NCBI GenBank assembly: GCA_027919835.1
Contig: JANVFP010000008.1
Coordinates: forward strand, 1,364,001-1,428,000
Origin: Lentinula raphanica
Taxonomy: Eukaryota > Basidiomycota > Agaricomycetes > Agaricales > Omphalotaceae
Direction of reading: 5' to 3'
DNA length: 64,000 bases
Positions 21,754 to 33,901 of the stretch are shown here, piece by piece. A program made the position numbers and the translations under genes. Positions within the stretch are counted from its first letter, which is position 1, and every line of letters starts with the position of its first letter. The notes beneath the pieces are model-generated. The model was given only the letters and a program-made list of their open reading frames with translations, made no database searches and was not told where the DNA came from.

Positions 21754-23763
21754 TCAATCTTGAAGATGATCATTGTAAAACAGCCATAGTACCAATACTA
21801 CAAACAATTTCCCAGAAAAAACACTCATAAAGCAGAAAACTTCAACGGAGGTGGACGCTGGTTCGGTCTTATGGGAGCTCTCTGTGTTATACATAGTTAG
21901 TTCGCACGTCCCAAAGTTCCGGTAAGATAGCAGACCCACCGAATCCATGGATTGATCATAACTCTGACTTTGAGTGGCATTAATGATGGGTGCCATCGAG
22001 GAGAATGATTCAGTGATGCTGGCAACCCGTGAATGTCCAGGTCCTGAAACGAAACCTTCATCTGGAGGGGTGCCACTGTAGAAACTGGTCATCGAGTTCT
22101 GGGATAGCCTTGGCACATTCTTCCCTTTTGACCGACCAGACAGCCCGGCTTCCAGCATATCTGGATTCTGTATAGGGAGAGTCGGCGTGAGAGGCGATTG
22201 TGAAGCATCCCGGTCTTGTCTTCGCCGACGTCGCCACCGTAATAGAAAGAAAACCAATGCCAAGAGCAATAAGAATCCAAGGATACTGCCGACGATAACT
22301 CCGACCATGGCTTTTGTAGGGAGTTTACCAGAGGACGTTGCGTTACTGCAATAAGCCATTTATCAATATCGTCGATGGCTACAACAAAATCAAACTTGCC
22401 GTTCTGCATTTGTAGAAGTAGGTTTGCTGGAGCTGGTGGTAGATCCCGAGTCCGTCGAGGAATACACAACGATAGCGTCGACATCAATGAAAGGACCTGT
22501 TCCGGATTGGGGATCGGCAGAAACTGTTAGAGTGTGTTGCGTTGAACCCAGACCTTGCGCGTAGTACTAGAAGAGGCGATGATCAAGGATCAGTCGTACA
22601 CACAACTCAAGTATGAACACACGAGAAGGATCTGTAACGTGAATATGTCATTATCAGTGGCGACATTGATACCAAACGAACGTTTCAAACCTGGCTGTGA
22701 AGGGTGGAAGCGAAACCATTGGCACCTGCACCAAAAGTAACATTCTGGCCGTCCAACGATAGTTGGATATCCGCATGGTCTTGAGATATGGTGCCGTACA
22801 ACGCAACTGTATCGCCAGAGAATGTGACAGCTGCACTGGCACCGGGACTGGATGTATAACTATAGGATGTTTGCTGAGAGGTGACTGAGCGTCGTATGTT
22901 TGAGGTTGGGACGTACTGTAGCGTATCATTCAAGAAATAATCCTTGTCGTTGACACTCCATTCCGAAGCAGGTGAGTAGACAAAACTGGGATCGGTATCG
23001 TCTATTGTGGATTTTGTCAACTGCGAGCTAGTACAGAATAGTCAGGATGAGCATAGAAGTGAACGTAGATTAGAGAACGCACCCAACTGCCCCAACTTGG
23101 GTCTGTATATCGACATAATCGATGTCAATTGGCGAAGAGGTGGAGCTCGTAACGACGGCGGTGTGTTGCCCATTGCTCAAGCCAGATATTGTACCCATAA
23201 GTTGCTGAAACTCATCTTGGCCGGCAGATGATTCGGAAGCAACAACGTCCTGCCCATCTACGGATATTTCGTACGTTCCGTAGTTCGGTCTGTGGCCTCC
23301 AAATATCGTTATGGCGGTACCTAGAAGTGGATATGACCTGAGGTTGGGATCGTTGATGAGCTAAGAGCATAGTCGTACCAGTGAAGGTGATAGTTGCCGT
23401 TGCACCTTGAGTGGAAGTGGTGTGGTAAGAAGAACCTGAATAAGACTACAAGTCTAAAGCTTGGGTATGCAATGCCATGCTGTCTCGTATGCAGCTCACA
23501 GATAGTAGAGTGTCATTACTGGGAGAATCAGACCAAGCGCCAGCTGGTGAATAAGATATTAAAGGCGAGCTATCTTCAACTTCATCGGAGCCGAAACATG
23601 AGGACGAGGATACGCTGAAGAAATAGCCTGGGCCTACCAGTCAAGTTGAAGGAAGCCATCTAGGCTCCACGAAAGCTGCAGCAGTTGCGACGCAAAGAAC
23701 GAAAAGAGAAGAGGCAAGAGAAGGAATCACAATTGTAAAGATGCCCTGAACTTGATGCATCAT
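21754..23763 (-). CDS. Two-domain surface protein with one membrane span
   Basis: The ectodomain has two homologous beta-rich modules. The first runs from EDSSPLISYSPAGAW through TATITFTGTAITIFGG to HTAVVTSSTSSPIDIDYVDI; the second from STIDDTDPSFVYSPASEW through AAVTFSGDTVALYGTI to QHTLTVSAD. A Ser/Thr-rich stalk, one transmembrane helix (AMVGVIVGSILGFLLLLALV), a basic anchor LLRWRRRRRQD and a cytoplasmic Ser-rich tail follow. This architecture is very common in Agaricomycetes and its function is unknown. The 5' end is uncertain: a signal-like exon at about 23670-23763 runs into TGA before the first module and does not join in frame by a simple intron. The 3' end may instead be at 21770 if a 120-base intron in the tail is spliced. 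Confidence 0.7.
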
Positions 23764-24030
23764 GCCGAGATGGCAGTAACCTTCAAGTTGACCCGTGCCC
23801 ATGAATGTCAAATGCATTGCATGGGATTGATCTGGGCGTTTAGTTGACGAAAGCGCGAACAGCGAGTAGACCACAAAATGATAAATCGATTGAAGAATTG
23901 AGAGCAGGAAAAGAGGCGTAGTAGAGGTCAAAGCGTACCGACGTTGCCTTTTTTGTCCATCGGCGACCATGTGTCCAGATTGTGAGCGAAACGGAAATTT
24001 GTCACTGGTCTCCTTTTTACTCCCATCTTC

Positions 24031-27000
24031 ATGCCTCCCAGAGCAAAATCTGGTTCTGCGAAATCATCTAACTCGCATAGCTCCCGTGCTCTTGTTTCCA
24101 CTGGTCCAAAAGATGTCCAGAACCATTATGGACAACGTGAGGACCGCCAGAGAGAATTGAGACCTACTACAGAGCGCGCTCTTGTGCTGCGCAATGGCAA
24201 GTACGGTGCTCGAGGGACTGGTGAACTGATATTGATGACCAAGTTGACGGGGAGAGAGAAGTTGGATTTGCTTGCTGGTGTGTTCATTTTGGTCTCAATA
24301 ACTTCTCCCCCTTTTTCTCCCAGTAAATTGACAAATGCTCTTCAGAGGATCTGGTCGAAAAAACCACAAAATCGATTATGACACCTCTTCGAATGGAAGA
24401 ATGCTTGAAGCTTGCAGAATCTCAATTGAGCGGTAAATATCGATTCACCCTATCTTTTCCCCCTCTGTAACGGACATCCAGAGAATCTCGACGATATTGC
24501 GAACCTCAAAGATTCAGACTTGTTCTTCTCTATCATCAAAGAAGAGATCATATCTCGCAGTGCCAGTGATACCAAGCATCGTAATGAGAAAGGGGACGAC
24601 CTGATCACAGATCCCGCATATAATGCTGAAATCATATCGAATAGGTGGCATCTACTATCTTATCATTTGGGCCCGTGCTTCATGTCTTCTGATCTAGGAT
24701 TCACAACACATACATGCTTGGGTCAGCTTGGAAAATTGCTGTCGATCTTCTTTACTCCCTACAGGAAGGTGGTTTGTTCGATGACACCGTGGTGTACATT
24801 CTGAGAACGAATAGTCGTCTTCGTTCTCAATATCTCATCCTGTATGACTTAGTCAATACTCTGGTCGATCTGCAGCAGAAGAAGTTTTCTCTTCTTGCAA
24901 CAACAACTCGTAAGTGTTCTTCGTGTGTGACGTTGGGTAACTATTGAAGCTGTTGTCCGATACTCATAGCCCATTACGCATTATACTTTAAGGAAATAGT
25001 TAGCGAAACTGGAGAGAAGGAGTTCGTTTTCGACTGGAAAGAGACTCGGAAGGCTTGCACTTCCTTCCTTGACTCTATCATAATGGAACTCTGTTTCCCC
25101 CGTGCGCCATATCCAAAAGCTATCTTATACCAGATACTTCATGATGCTGTTGAGGAGAGGCCCGCGGAAGCAAGACGCTTCCCCCAATTGTTGTGGGATT
25201 CTGTCGGAGATCTCTCAGTATGTCAATTTCCCGAATGTTATATGCACGCGTACAATGACATTTTCCTCGCTCAGGCTACTGTACAATTGCAGCAGATGTT
25301 GGAAGCACCGCTACTATCGCCTGATGGTAAGGAGTGGAAGACTGAGGCTCGCCCAAAGCATGAACCCTACAACAAATGGGTTGCCGCGCAGCTACAATCT
25401 CAAATTGCATCAGACAAATGGGCATGTTCCAAAGATGCTAGTTTTCCTTTGAACCAAACCAAGCTTGGAGAAGCGCTCGATATTCTGTGGATGTCCATCA
25501 ATAACGTTCGTGGCATTTTGAAAATTTGTTTCGGGTTATTCATCAGTTATCTCAGATCTACAAATCGACTTGTAGCAAGGACATTGATGCTTTGTGGGGC
25601 TTGACAGAGGTCTTGAATCCTACCCCTCATTGGAACTCATACGGATTCGTTGTGAAAAGGAAGAGCGCATTTGACTCTAATGGCGGGCCTCCAAAGTCTG
25701 CCGGCAAATCGTCGAGAAGGCCCCAAATCACGTACGGCGACGATGATGATATGCCCGAACTCATCGAAGTTTCCGAATCTGACTCGGATGAGCACGATTT
25801 CATCGGTGAAGAAGACGAGGACGAGGACGACGACTACGACTACGACTCCTACGACGACGACGAATATTCAGACGATGAAAGTGAATATGACAGTGATCAA
25901 GAAGAAACAATTCGGGATCTGGTTCGTGAAGCAATGGACGTTGTGACTGCAGTCACTTGGGAAGAACCGACCGACAAAAATGATGAGCTTGACCCCTTCA
26001 ATACCGAGTATAGCAAGGGCAATTCCTTCTTGAAACACCTAAGTTCCCTAAGAGGTGAGAGAAAAGGCATTCGGACCATTCTTCCTCTCTCATCGTTGTT
26101 CAGGACGGATGTTCAGCAAGCGTTCGAAATTTAGTACTGCTACAACATCTAAAGAACCGCCTGCCAAAACGCCTGACGTTAAGCCTACTACAAGCGCCCC
26201 TGCAGACGGTGAGCAAAGCTTGTCTCTTATCATTGATCCTTCGATTAATATATCCAACTTCAAAGTCCTTCCTGATCGTTCCAAGATCGGTGTCACTATT
26301 GAGGAAGTCTCCGACGAAGACAACGAGGTTTCTCACACGAAAAAGAAGAAGAAAAAGAAGCCCAAGAAGAAAAAGAAAAAACCTACTGCTACTGCTGTTG
26401 ACGGGAATGTTCAGCCTGTACTACCTGAGACAGCAACCCGTTCAGCGCTCAGCGCGGTGCCTGCTGCCTCTCCTGCTCCTGTCATCAAGGATCTACCAAA
26501 GGCTCCCTCTCCCGCGAAATCTAAGGTGGCTATCAAAGCTTCTCAGTCAACGTCCTCATTCTATTCATACGAGACTGCTACTACCGCCGCCCAATCAGCC
26601 AGAGCTTACATCCACTCTGAGAATCTTGATGCTCCCAAGACCAAAGTCAAGTCCAGATCCGCTCAGCCTTCCATCTTCTCGTCCACGAAAGGTCTCTTGA
26701 ACAAGTTCGGTGTGGGGAAGGAAAAGACCAAGGATACTGTTACTGAGCAGAAGGAGAAACGAGCTTGGTTTTCGAAGCTTGGAAAGAAGACCAAATCGTA
26801 TATGCGTCAGATATTGATTACGGATAAAGACGATAGCAAGGGTGGGATGAAGTGGGAGGATTTTGTGAAGGTGTGCCATCTTTACTGTTACCCTTGGCGC
26901 GATTTGATTGCGATCATAGCTCATGACCGACCTCGGCTTCGAGTATGTTCCCAGTACCGCTGGCTCTAGTGTTCGCTTTGATCCTCCTACTTCCACCGAT

Positions 27001-27237
27001 CGTGTAAGTGCGCTTTATAGGTATTAGCTGATCCACAATTTCTGAATAAGCTATCATGCAGTCCATTTCCTTCCACAAGCGTACGTCGAACGCGCTAATG
27101 TTGAATTACTGACTCCGTCTGATGTGTTTTATCTTCCAGCTCACCCCGATAGTACTATCTCGCGTGTTCTTCTTAAAGAATATAGCAAGAAACTTCGCAG
27201 GTATTACGGCTGGGAACCCAGTGACCTCGTGGATTAA
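24031..27237 (+). CDS. Large charged protein with C-terminal HicA-like domain
   Basis: About 900 residues from some ten exons. The N-terminal half (MPPRAKSGSAKSSNSHSSRA to about residue 430) is helical and of a conserved but unnamed fungal type, including FKEIVSETGEKEFVFDWKE and WSYNLKL-like helices. An extremely acidic tract (DEDEDDDYDYDSYDDDEYSD, about 25800-25890) and a Lys-only basic tract (KKKKKKKPKKKKKKP) follow. The last four exons read GMKWEDFVKLMTDLGF, then SSVRFDPP, SISFHKPHPD and LLKEYSKKLRRYYGW. This order of helix, strand, His-containing strand and helix matches the HicA/YcfA-like double-stranded RNA-binding fold. In bacteria HicA is an mRNA interferase; whether this eukaryotic form cuts RNA is unknown. 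The stop is TAA at 27235-27237. Confidence 0.75.
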
Positions 27238-27378
27238 CTGTGCAGGTCGATTTTGTCCAAACGTTTGAAAATTATTGATTGATCTACTGTAAATGTAGTA
27301 ATCGCGTGTAACTTATACAAACCGTTCTGTTTTCGATACTGCTTTCGTATTTCAATCCACCTTGCCGATTCGCTTCAA

Positions 27379-28792
27379 TCATGGACGTAACCCCTGATTT
27401 TCCACATCGACGAGAGGCTTTCCATCTTGATGGTGTATCAGCAATAAGAACAGATCGCGTACAAGTGCACTGACCAATGAGACGAATCCATCCTCTCGTA
27501 CGACGTCCCCTACAAGCTTTTCTAGAGCATGGTGAGGCATGTCGTACAATGACGTTGCCTCCTGCAAAGCGATCACAAATTGGTCGGTTGTTTGAACTCC
27601 CTTCTCTGAGCTTTCGACTTTCAACCGGCTTACAGCCGGTTCGGGAAGTTGATTGCTTGTGATTTGAACTAGAGCAGTATGAGGGTTCGCAGATGAGGCC
27701 TGAGAGTAGAATGGATGTTCTGATTGTGTTGGTGTGGGTGTATATGGAGTAGACGGAGGGTGAGCCTGAGATGGGTTGAATTGGAAGGCTGGCTGAGCAG
27801 AAATGGAGGGAGAATGAGCCTGAGTAGGGTTAAATTGGAAGGCTGGTTGGGCAGAATTAGAGGGAGAATGAGCCTGAGATGGGTTAAACTCAAAGGCTTG
27901 TTGAGTAGAATTCGGTAGAAGCGGAGGCGAGGAAGATGGTAGTTGATTGCGGAAATCAACAATCATCTGAGAAGAGGGCATAGGCATCCCAGAGGCTGAA
28001 GCATAAGGAGAGTTTGAATGCTGATGGAAATGCATAGTGGGATAATTCGGAAGTTGTGTCGATGAAGTGACAGGAGAAAAAACATCATTCTGGCCTGGAG
28101 GAAGACGAATATGAGCAGATGTGTTCATGGACGGCTTTGCGATCGGATGGTGCAAAGTCGAGGGTACCATGGATGGGGCTGGCATCATTCGAGGTAACGC
28201 AGCAGGCGGCGCACCAGTCGTGGAATTAGGTTTGCAAGGGCATACTGAGCTGATGGAATCTATAAATTGAGATGCATCGTTCGGCGATGAAAATGTGACC
28301 TGGAAACGGCGAAAGGTCTTTGTGTAGATCATTTAGACGCGTCGATAGGCCTAATAGAGTCACTTACTCCACTTGACGCGTTGATATACCGAATCCCGAC
28401 AACAGAGTCGCGATAGACAGCCTTGAGAGGAAGTCCACCTTGAGCTCTGTCTGTTTGACCTGCTGGGAACGAAGAAAAGGACAGCAAGTCGATATTTTCC
28501 TGTATCCAACGTGGTATACTCGCGTTTGACGCGTAGAATAAACGAGAAAACGACTCACGAACGTCAATTCGCTTTGATCCTGCGCATACGAATTTTCCAT
28601 TGACCAAATGATACGCAAGAAGACAGACTCGAGTTCGCCTGTTGACAGAGACTTTTTAACGTCCAGAATGAGCTTCAAAGTAGGCTTCGTGTAGTGCTGC
28701 CATTCGGAGTTGGTCTCTTGTACACCCTGTGGGTAGGACCTCGAATATTTGACCAGAACATAGGTAGCGGTGGTTGTGGTTGAGTGTGACAT
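27379..28792 (-). CDS. Probable meiotic recombination protein Rec114
   Basis: Three or four exons. The N-terminal part (WQHYTKPTLKLILDVKK, LESVFLRIIWSME, then LPLKAVYRDSVVGIRYI and VTFSSPNDASQFIDSISSV) has the order expected for the PH-like domain of Rec114. The C-terminal helix (DMPHHALEKLVGDVVREDGF and VSLVSALVRDLF) resembles the conserved Rec114 end that binds Mei4. Between them is a long Pro/Ser/Gln-rich linker with an 18-residue repeat. Rec114 works with Mei4 in making meiotic DNA double-strand breaks. Sequence conservation in this family is weak, so the call rests on layout and a few motifs. ATG at 28792, TGA at 27379-27381. Confidence 0.6.
27761..27922 (-). repeat. Three 54-base tandem repeats in the Rec114-like gene
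   Basis: Three in-frame copies of a 54-base unit coding for SAQPAFQFNPTQAHSPSI or close variants, spaced exactly 54 bases (27761, 27815, 27869). Substitutions between copies preserve the frame. It lies in the disordered linker between the N-terminal domain and the C-terminal helix. Confidence 0.85.
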
Positions 28793-29403
28793 GAAAGATA
28801 CCGGTGAAAGCTGGGATCCGAATTAGTTCGGAGGTTATTTACACGCCAGGGAGAACATCGACACCCCATCTAACAGTGTAAACACGTATGAGAAAGATAC
28901 AGCTCTTCATTGCAGACAGAGTCAAGGTGTACGTCTGGTGTAAAGAGATTGGAGAACTCGGAATTTCGGGTGATAATTGCGCAGCCGACATGTGAGGATG
29001 AAATCAAGTTTTGGATTCACACCACCATCATCTCTGCTCTAAGCTCTTGCCTCATGACCTGTATCATGATCATCCATATAGTAGGAATTATCATCTCCTT
29101 CGACGGCGAATACTGCTGCACCACCTGGTGAAACGTGCATGGGAGGAATTTGCCTGAGGAGAAGCCTGCATGATTCGATCCGAGATCTGTATGTAATGTT
29201 CAGTGAGTATTTATACTCTCTTCAGCACTGCCAATACTGAACGCACCTCACAGCTTCAGCACCGTTACTATCAGGCTTTGATCAAATCAGCTGTATAAGC
29301 TACTGCCCGCGACCGCAACCCATACAAGCAAAATCACGGTTTCCCACACGAGTCTCAATTCACCCTTGTCTTTTTACATCCATCATCATAATTTTTCTTC
29401 ACC
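28793..29403. other. Divergent intergenic region, Rec114-like / GH16
   Basis: About 610 bases between two divergent genes; it should carry both promoters. A pyrimidine-rich leader (29340-29400) precedes the GH16 start. The short frames inside show no family signature. Confidence 0.5.
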
Positions 29404-30871
29404 ATGCCTTCTGGTACTAGATTGTTTCTGGGACTCTCTATCCTAGCCACCTCGCTCGTTTCGACAAAAGCCGTGACTTACACACTTTCGCAAGATCTCA
29501 GTGGAGACAAGTTGTATGTTGTTTACGAGTCTCTTCTGCTTCCACTTCTTACATCCCAACGATGCATCTCAGCTTCGACGGATTCAAGTTCAATGAAAGC
29601 GCCATTGACTCCAACAACTTTGGTAAGTATTTGTCGAATGCAAATGGCTCGACTAGCTCATGAAACGACACTAGGAAACGTGCACTTTCTTTCTCAGTCC
29701 GCCGCCCAAGCTGCAAACTTGAGCTTTGTCGATTCAAACGGCCGAGTCATTCTCAAGGTCGACAATACCACCAATGGTGCAGGCGATCCTAGTTTCGGAC
29801 GTAACACCATCTATCTTGAATCCAACGAACTCATGAACATTGGAAGCTTACTAATTTTCGATGCAAACCATATACCTTTTGGAGTACGTAGCCAGCTAAT
29901 TCAAGTCCTCCCCTTAATTGACCGACTCCTCACAGTGCTCTGTCTGGCCGTCATTATTCACACAAGGTCAAGTCTGGCCACAACAAGGCGAAATCGACGT
30001 GATCGAACAGGTCAACCTCGCCACAGAGAACCGTTACTCACTCCATGTTGGAGTAGATAACTGCAATCAGCCCATCTCTGTCGCATCTAATCAGACCGGC
30101 ACCATCTCCACTGCTAACGGTGATATCTCCAACTGCACGGTAACACCAACTACTGGTCAAAACACGGTCGGCTGTGTCACGACAGAGACCAAGAGTAACA
30201 GCTTCGGATCTGGTTTTGCATCACAGGGAGGAGGGGTCTATGCTATGTTATGGGACGAGAGCGGAATTGCAATGTGGTATTTTGCCCGAGGTTCTGTGCC
30301 TAGTGATATCGGTACTTCTGCCTCTCCTGATCCTACCACCTGGGGCGAAGCCAGCGCCTGGTACCCTGCTAGTGGATGCAATCCTTCTACAGCTTTTGGT
30401 CCTCAGATCATCACTCTCGTAAGTTCGATCCTTTCTCTTGCTGTTCCTAAGTTTCAATCATCAATCTATTATAGTACATCGATATCTGTGGTGCTTTTGC
30501 CGGCGTAGACTCTGTATTTGCCCAGACTTGCAGCTCCGTAGCACCCAACTGTACCTCTCTTGTTCCTGATCCTTCCAACTACGATAACGCCTACTGGGAA
30601 ATCAACTACCTCCGCGTTTACACGAAGTACGCATAGATTCTCTATGGTCCATGTATACTGCTGACGTTTATTTAGCGGGCAATCAAACTCTTCATCGTCC
30701 TCTGCGTCTGGTTCTGGGACGAGCTCTGGTTCAGGAGCATCTTCCACAGGAAGCAGCAGCTCGAGCTCGGGCTCTAGCAACTCGGCGTTTGCTCTCGCCG
30801 TCACAAGTATCTGGGATTATCTCCTCATCCCCGTCTCGGCCTCGTTCTTGGGAATGCTTGCAATCCTTTGA
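29404..30871 (+). CDS. GPI-anchored glycoside hydrolase family 16
   Basis: Endo-beta-glucanase or wall-remodelling enzyme of the GH16 family. The signal peptide is MPSGTRLFLGLSILATSLVS, cut near TKA. The substrate cleft and catalytic strand are clear: CSVWPSLFTQGQVWPQQ followed by GEIDVIEQVN, where the two Glu of the ExDxxE motif are nucleophile and acid/base. CGAFAGVDSVFAQTC, a cysteine-rich segment and YWEINYLRVYT end the catalytic domain. A Ser/Gly-rich stalk and a terminal hydrophobic helix (LLIPVSASFLGMLAIL) indicate a GPI anchor. Five or six exons; joining the exon ending in GACAA to the one beginning CTTCGACGG gives DNFDGFKFNES. It likely acts on cell-wall beta-1,3/1,6-glucan; the exact substrate is not readable. 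Confidence 0.9.
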
Positions 30872-31341
30872 TCTTGAGAGCTTGGTTCTTTCTGGTTTTG
30901 ATCAACGACATTCGTTTGGTATAGACAAACATACCAGGCAAAACATTCTATTTTGGATGTAGGCTATGTATGACTGTACTTTTGTACGTGGACATCTTAT
31001 TTTATACCCTAGTTGAATACTTCGACCGCGTAAATACGTACTACATCTATCACTGTACTCACCAACGAGACTTGTGGCAAATCGAATACATATACTTCAG
31101 TCGTCGCTTTTACACGATCGCGATTAATCCAACATGGAGAATGTTCAATACTTACTGCCAGTTGATGCTATGCTAGTAAGTATTAGTTGTGCAGTCGTTG
31201 TACTCGAAGCTCAGACTCCCGAGCGGGCCCAGGGTATTGTGAAATGACATCACACCCAATGTGCGCCACACAACAAAACCATTTCTTCCCCCTTATCGCA
31301 TGTTTTTCTTTCATCTCTCATTTGTTTTATTGAAAAAAAAC
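30872..31341. other. Intergenic region before the RING gene
   Basis: 3' region of the GH16 gene and promoter of the RING gene. A T-rich segment just before 31342 looks like the leader. No gene seen. Confidence 0.5.
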
Positions 31342-32087
31342 ATGCCTGAACTGCACAGACTCTCGTCTATCACTGGTCCGTTTCCTTTTAGAACACAAAG
31401 TCGATGAACCCTAATCTCGCTGCCCGGCAGGAAATCCCGATGCCGACTGCGACATTGACCTCGGTGCTGAGCGATCCTCTTCTGTGATTGATTCTCCTAT
31501 CGCAGATAATGTTGCATCAGACAAGAAATCAACAAGCGATGAGCTCGATACCTGGACTATGTCAGGCATAGCACCCACAACGAATCTCCCCGAGAAACCA
31601 AGAGATTGGCATTCAAAATCGTACAGTGAAAAACAGAAAGAGCAATCAGATACTAAGCCGAAACAAGAAGACTACCGTGACTGTGGCATATGGTTGAGTG
31701 AAAAGGTTATTTCATGAAAAGAGCGGTTCTGACCTTCTGTTCTATGTAGCTTTGAGTTTGCGAGGGATTCGCGCAGAACCCCTTGCTGTAGATCTTTGTT
31801 CTGCTTCGAGCATATTTCAGATGTGGGACATGTTCATTGATATTTTGCAATGTTTTCGCTGCTGATCCGTATTCCAGTGGCTGAATAGGCCTTCGTCGGA
31901 TGGTAAATGCCCATCGTGTAGCACTCCCTGCACAATCGCCTCCAACGGCAAGATCGTTCTGTCTGAGGCACCTCATCCTCCGGCTGAAAATGCTCATTCG
32001 TCGTCGTATGCGCCTTCTTCATTGTCTAGTCCATATCTTGGTCCTCACGAATCGACTGTGAACGTGGATCCCATTGGCGAAGATTGA
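31342..32087 (+). CDS. Small RING-finger protein
   Basis: Four exons give about 190 residues. The N-terminus is acidic and Ser-rich (MPELHRLSSITGNPDADCD). The zinc-binding domain only appears after splicing: DCGIC ends the second exon and the third continues FEFARDSRRTPCC, RSLFCFEHISD; the fourth adds WLNRPSSDGKCPSCSTPC. The Cys and His ligands CxxC, PCC, CxxH and CPxC have RING order and spacing. RING proteins usually act as ubiquitin E3 ligases, or as adaptors. A Ser/Pro-rich tail ends at TGA 32085-32087. No membrane span. The substrate is unknown. The boundary at ATATG/GTTGAG is chosen because it completes the second Cys of CxxC. Confidence 0.75.
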
Positions 32088-32209
32088 GTAAAGAGTGAAA
32101 GCAGTATCCTGTGTATTGTACCAAATTTTGCCTTAGGTTTTATGTATTCCAATGATTAGAGATTGCCTGAAAGAAGTTTTAGCGCCTTTCTTACTCACTT
32201 TCCATCAAA

Positions 32210-33380
32210 ATGCCACGGCAGACCGGAAAATTCCGCACACAACTCTTTCTTCCTCCTCTCGAGTCTCGACCAGGCTGGTTCCCTTTGCCAGGAATGCCAC
32301 CATCCGCAATGGCAGAAAAACGTAAACTCATTCACAGGATAACCAGAACTATCATGAAATCGCACAGGATGCGATTATCGAAACATTACGACTTGCCAAT
32401 TCGTTTGCGACCCGTCAGCTTTGTCTCTCTGTCTACAATGGTTGAAGGCTTAATTTTTGCTCACACTTTCAGTGGTTCATCGTGTTCACAGTGATTATCA
32501 TGTTCTGTCTAGCGATACTTGGGTTCACGAATGTATCCCATTATTTCCCGCTCAATGACAAATTCCTGCATTTCATATGCTTCCTGATCGCCACTACGGT
32601 CTTCTATTTCGTGTTCGATGTAGATGAGTGAGTCGTGAATCCGAGCAGTTCATGTTCAATGAGTATTGAACTTACATCTCCTACAGGGAGTACCGACGAA
32701 TATGGTTCTGGCGTCACTCTGGGCTTATAATCACCGGCTTTCTGTGTTTCTTCTGTGGAGGGATATTGAGTGAATTTGTTCAGGCAATGCTCCCTGTTGG
32801 TATCTGCTTTCTACATGCCCATATTCGTACCACGTTCTTACTCATTTCGAATTCTGCAGTACAAGGAATTCCAAATAGGCGACGTGATAGTACGTTTCGA
32901 ATTGGCAGCGTTCACCCACCGATATTGACCCTGTCTCTTCGCTCAGGCCAACCTCCTTGGCTCTTCCCTGGGTCTTTATGCTGCCTATCATATGGAACGC
33001 TACTACCGTCACAGAAGAGAGGTACATGTGTTCTCATATGCATTCATTCTTTGCGTTACCCATGAAACATGAAACAGATATCTCGATTATACCGACCATT
33101 AGACATGGACGCCCTTTCCGACGAAGACGACGACGAAACAGCGGGTACACAGCTTCTTCCTACTCATAATCCACCACAACGTAAAGGTCCGAATGCCAAT
33201 AAGTCTGTACGATTGACGGATGTTTGGGATGAACGGGAAGAGTTGTTCGGGCTGGGTGAGGATAGTGAGGATGATGATGACGACAACGAGGGAGAGAATT
33301 CAAACAACAAACCTACGCTGCCTGTTGGGCATCATCATGACTCTCTACCGAAAATCACTGTCACTGCTAGCAGTTCGTGA
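32210..33380 (+). CDS. VanZ-like multi-pass membrane protein
   Basis: After a basic N-terminal part, which may begin at the ATG at 32210 or at 32369 in the same frame, four hydrophobic helices appear: WFIVFTVIIMFCLAILGFTN, FLHFICFLIATTVFYFVFDV, SGLIITGFLCFFCGGILSEF and IANLLGSSLGLYAAYHMERY. The DKFLHF and GDVIANLLGSSLG motifs are those of VanZ-like proteins. In bacteria VanZ is linked to teicoplanin resistance; the fungal relatives have no known role. A cytoplasmic acidic tail (DALSDEDDDETAG to the end) follows. The exon ending at about 32628 joins the next through GAG, giving DEEYRRIW. Confidence 0.8.
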
Positions 33381-33901
33381 TTCAGGTGATTGAGAGGCAG
33401 GCTGTACTTGATTTCTGAGGCATGTACGATATAATTCGTAAGAAGATGTATCACAATTCGAGATTTAGATTCTGGACGTGTGTTACGGCTTTCATCACTC
33501 GGTCGTATATGTCCACTTAGGGAAGCATCTCGGACTGGACGCGGTTAATCACTCATTCAACTCTTGCCAACGTCTGTCTCTTTGACGCGAATTCGAACTG
33601 TTGGTCATAATGGCGCTTGCGGCTTGGCCTCTTGTCGAACATTCAAGAATCAGTGAAATCCCAGTCTGCCGCCTGTCTGCGTCGGTTTGCGCTTATTCTG
33701 GTCATGAAACATTGTCCACTGCGTGTAAGTAACGCGGGACCTGAACCTCGCTTTGGAACAGTCAGTGGTTCTTCATGTGTCTTTGTACGGTGAATCTTGA
33801 ACACCCTAGAGTGTCAAAGCGAGAACATGACTCCTGTATATTGGGATAGGGTCATCCTGAGGGTACGATAGTAACCATATATGCAGTAAGATTGAATGAA
33901 A
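33381..33901. other. Convergent intergenic stretch
   Basis: Shared 3' region of the VanZ-like gene (+) and the Mmc1-like gene (-). No gene or RNA recognised. Confidence 0.5.

Noticed and set aside
24031..27237. A bacterial-type HicAB toxin-antitoxin locus
   Set aside because: The HicA-like part is the last portion of a long intron-bearing fungal gene and no HicB-like gene is adjacent.
31707..32022. Minus-strand frames of 62 and 96 codons over the RING gene
   Set aside because: They lie opposite the rebuilt RING exons, and no zinc-binding or other motif is present in them.
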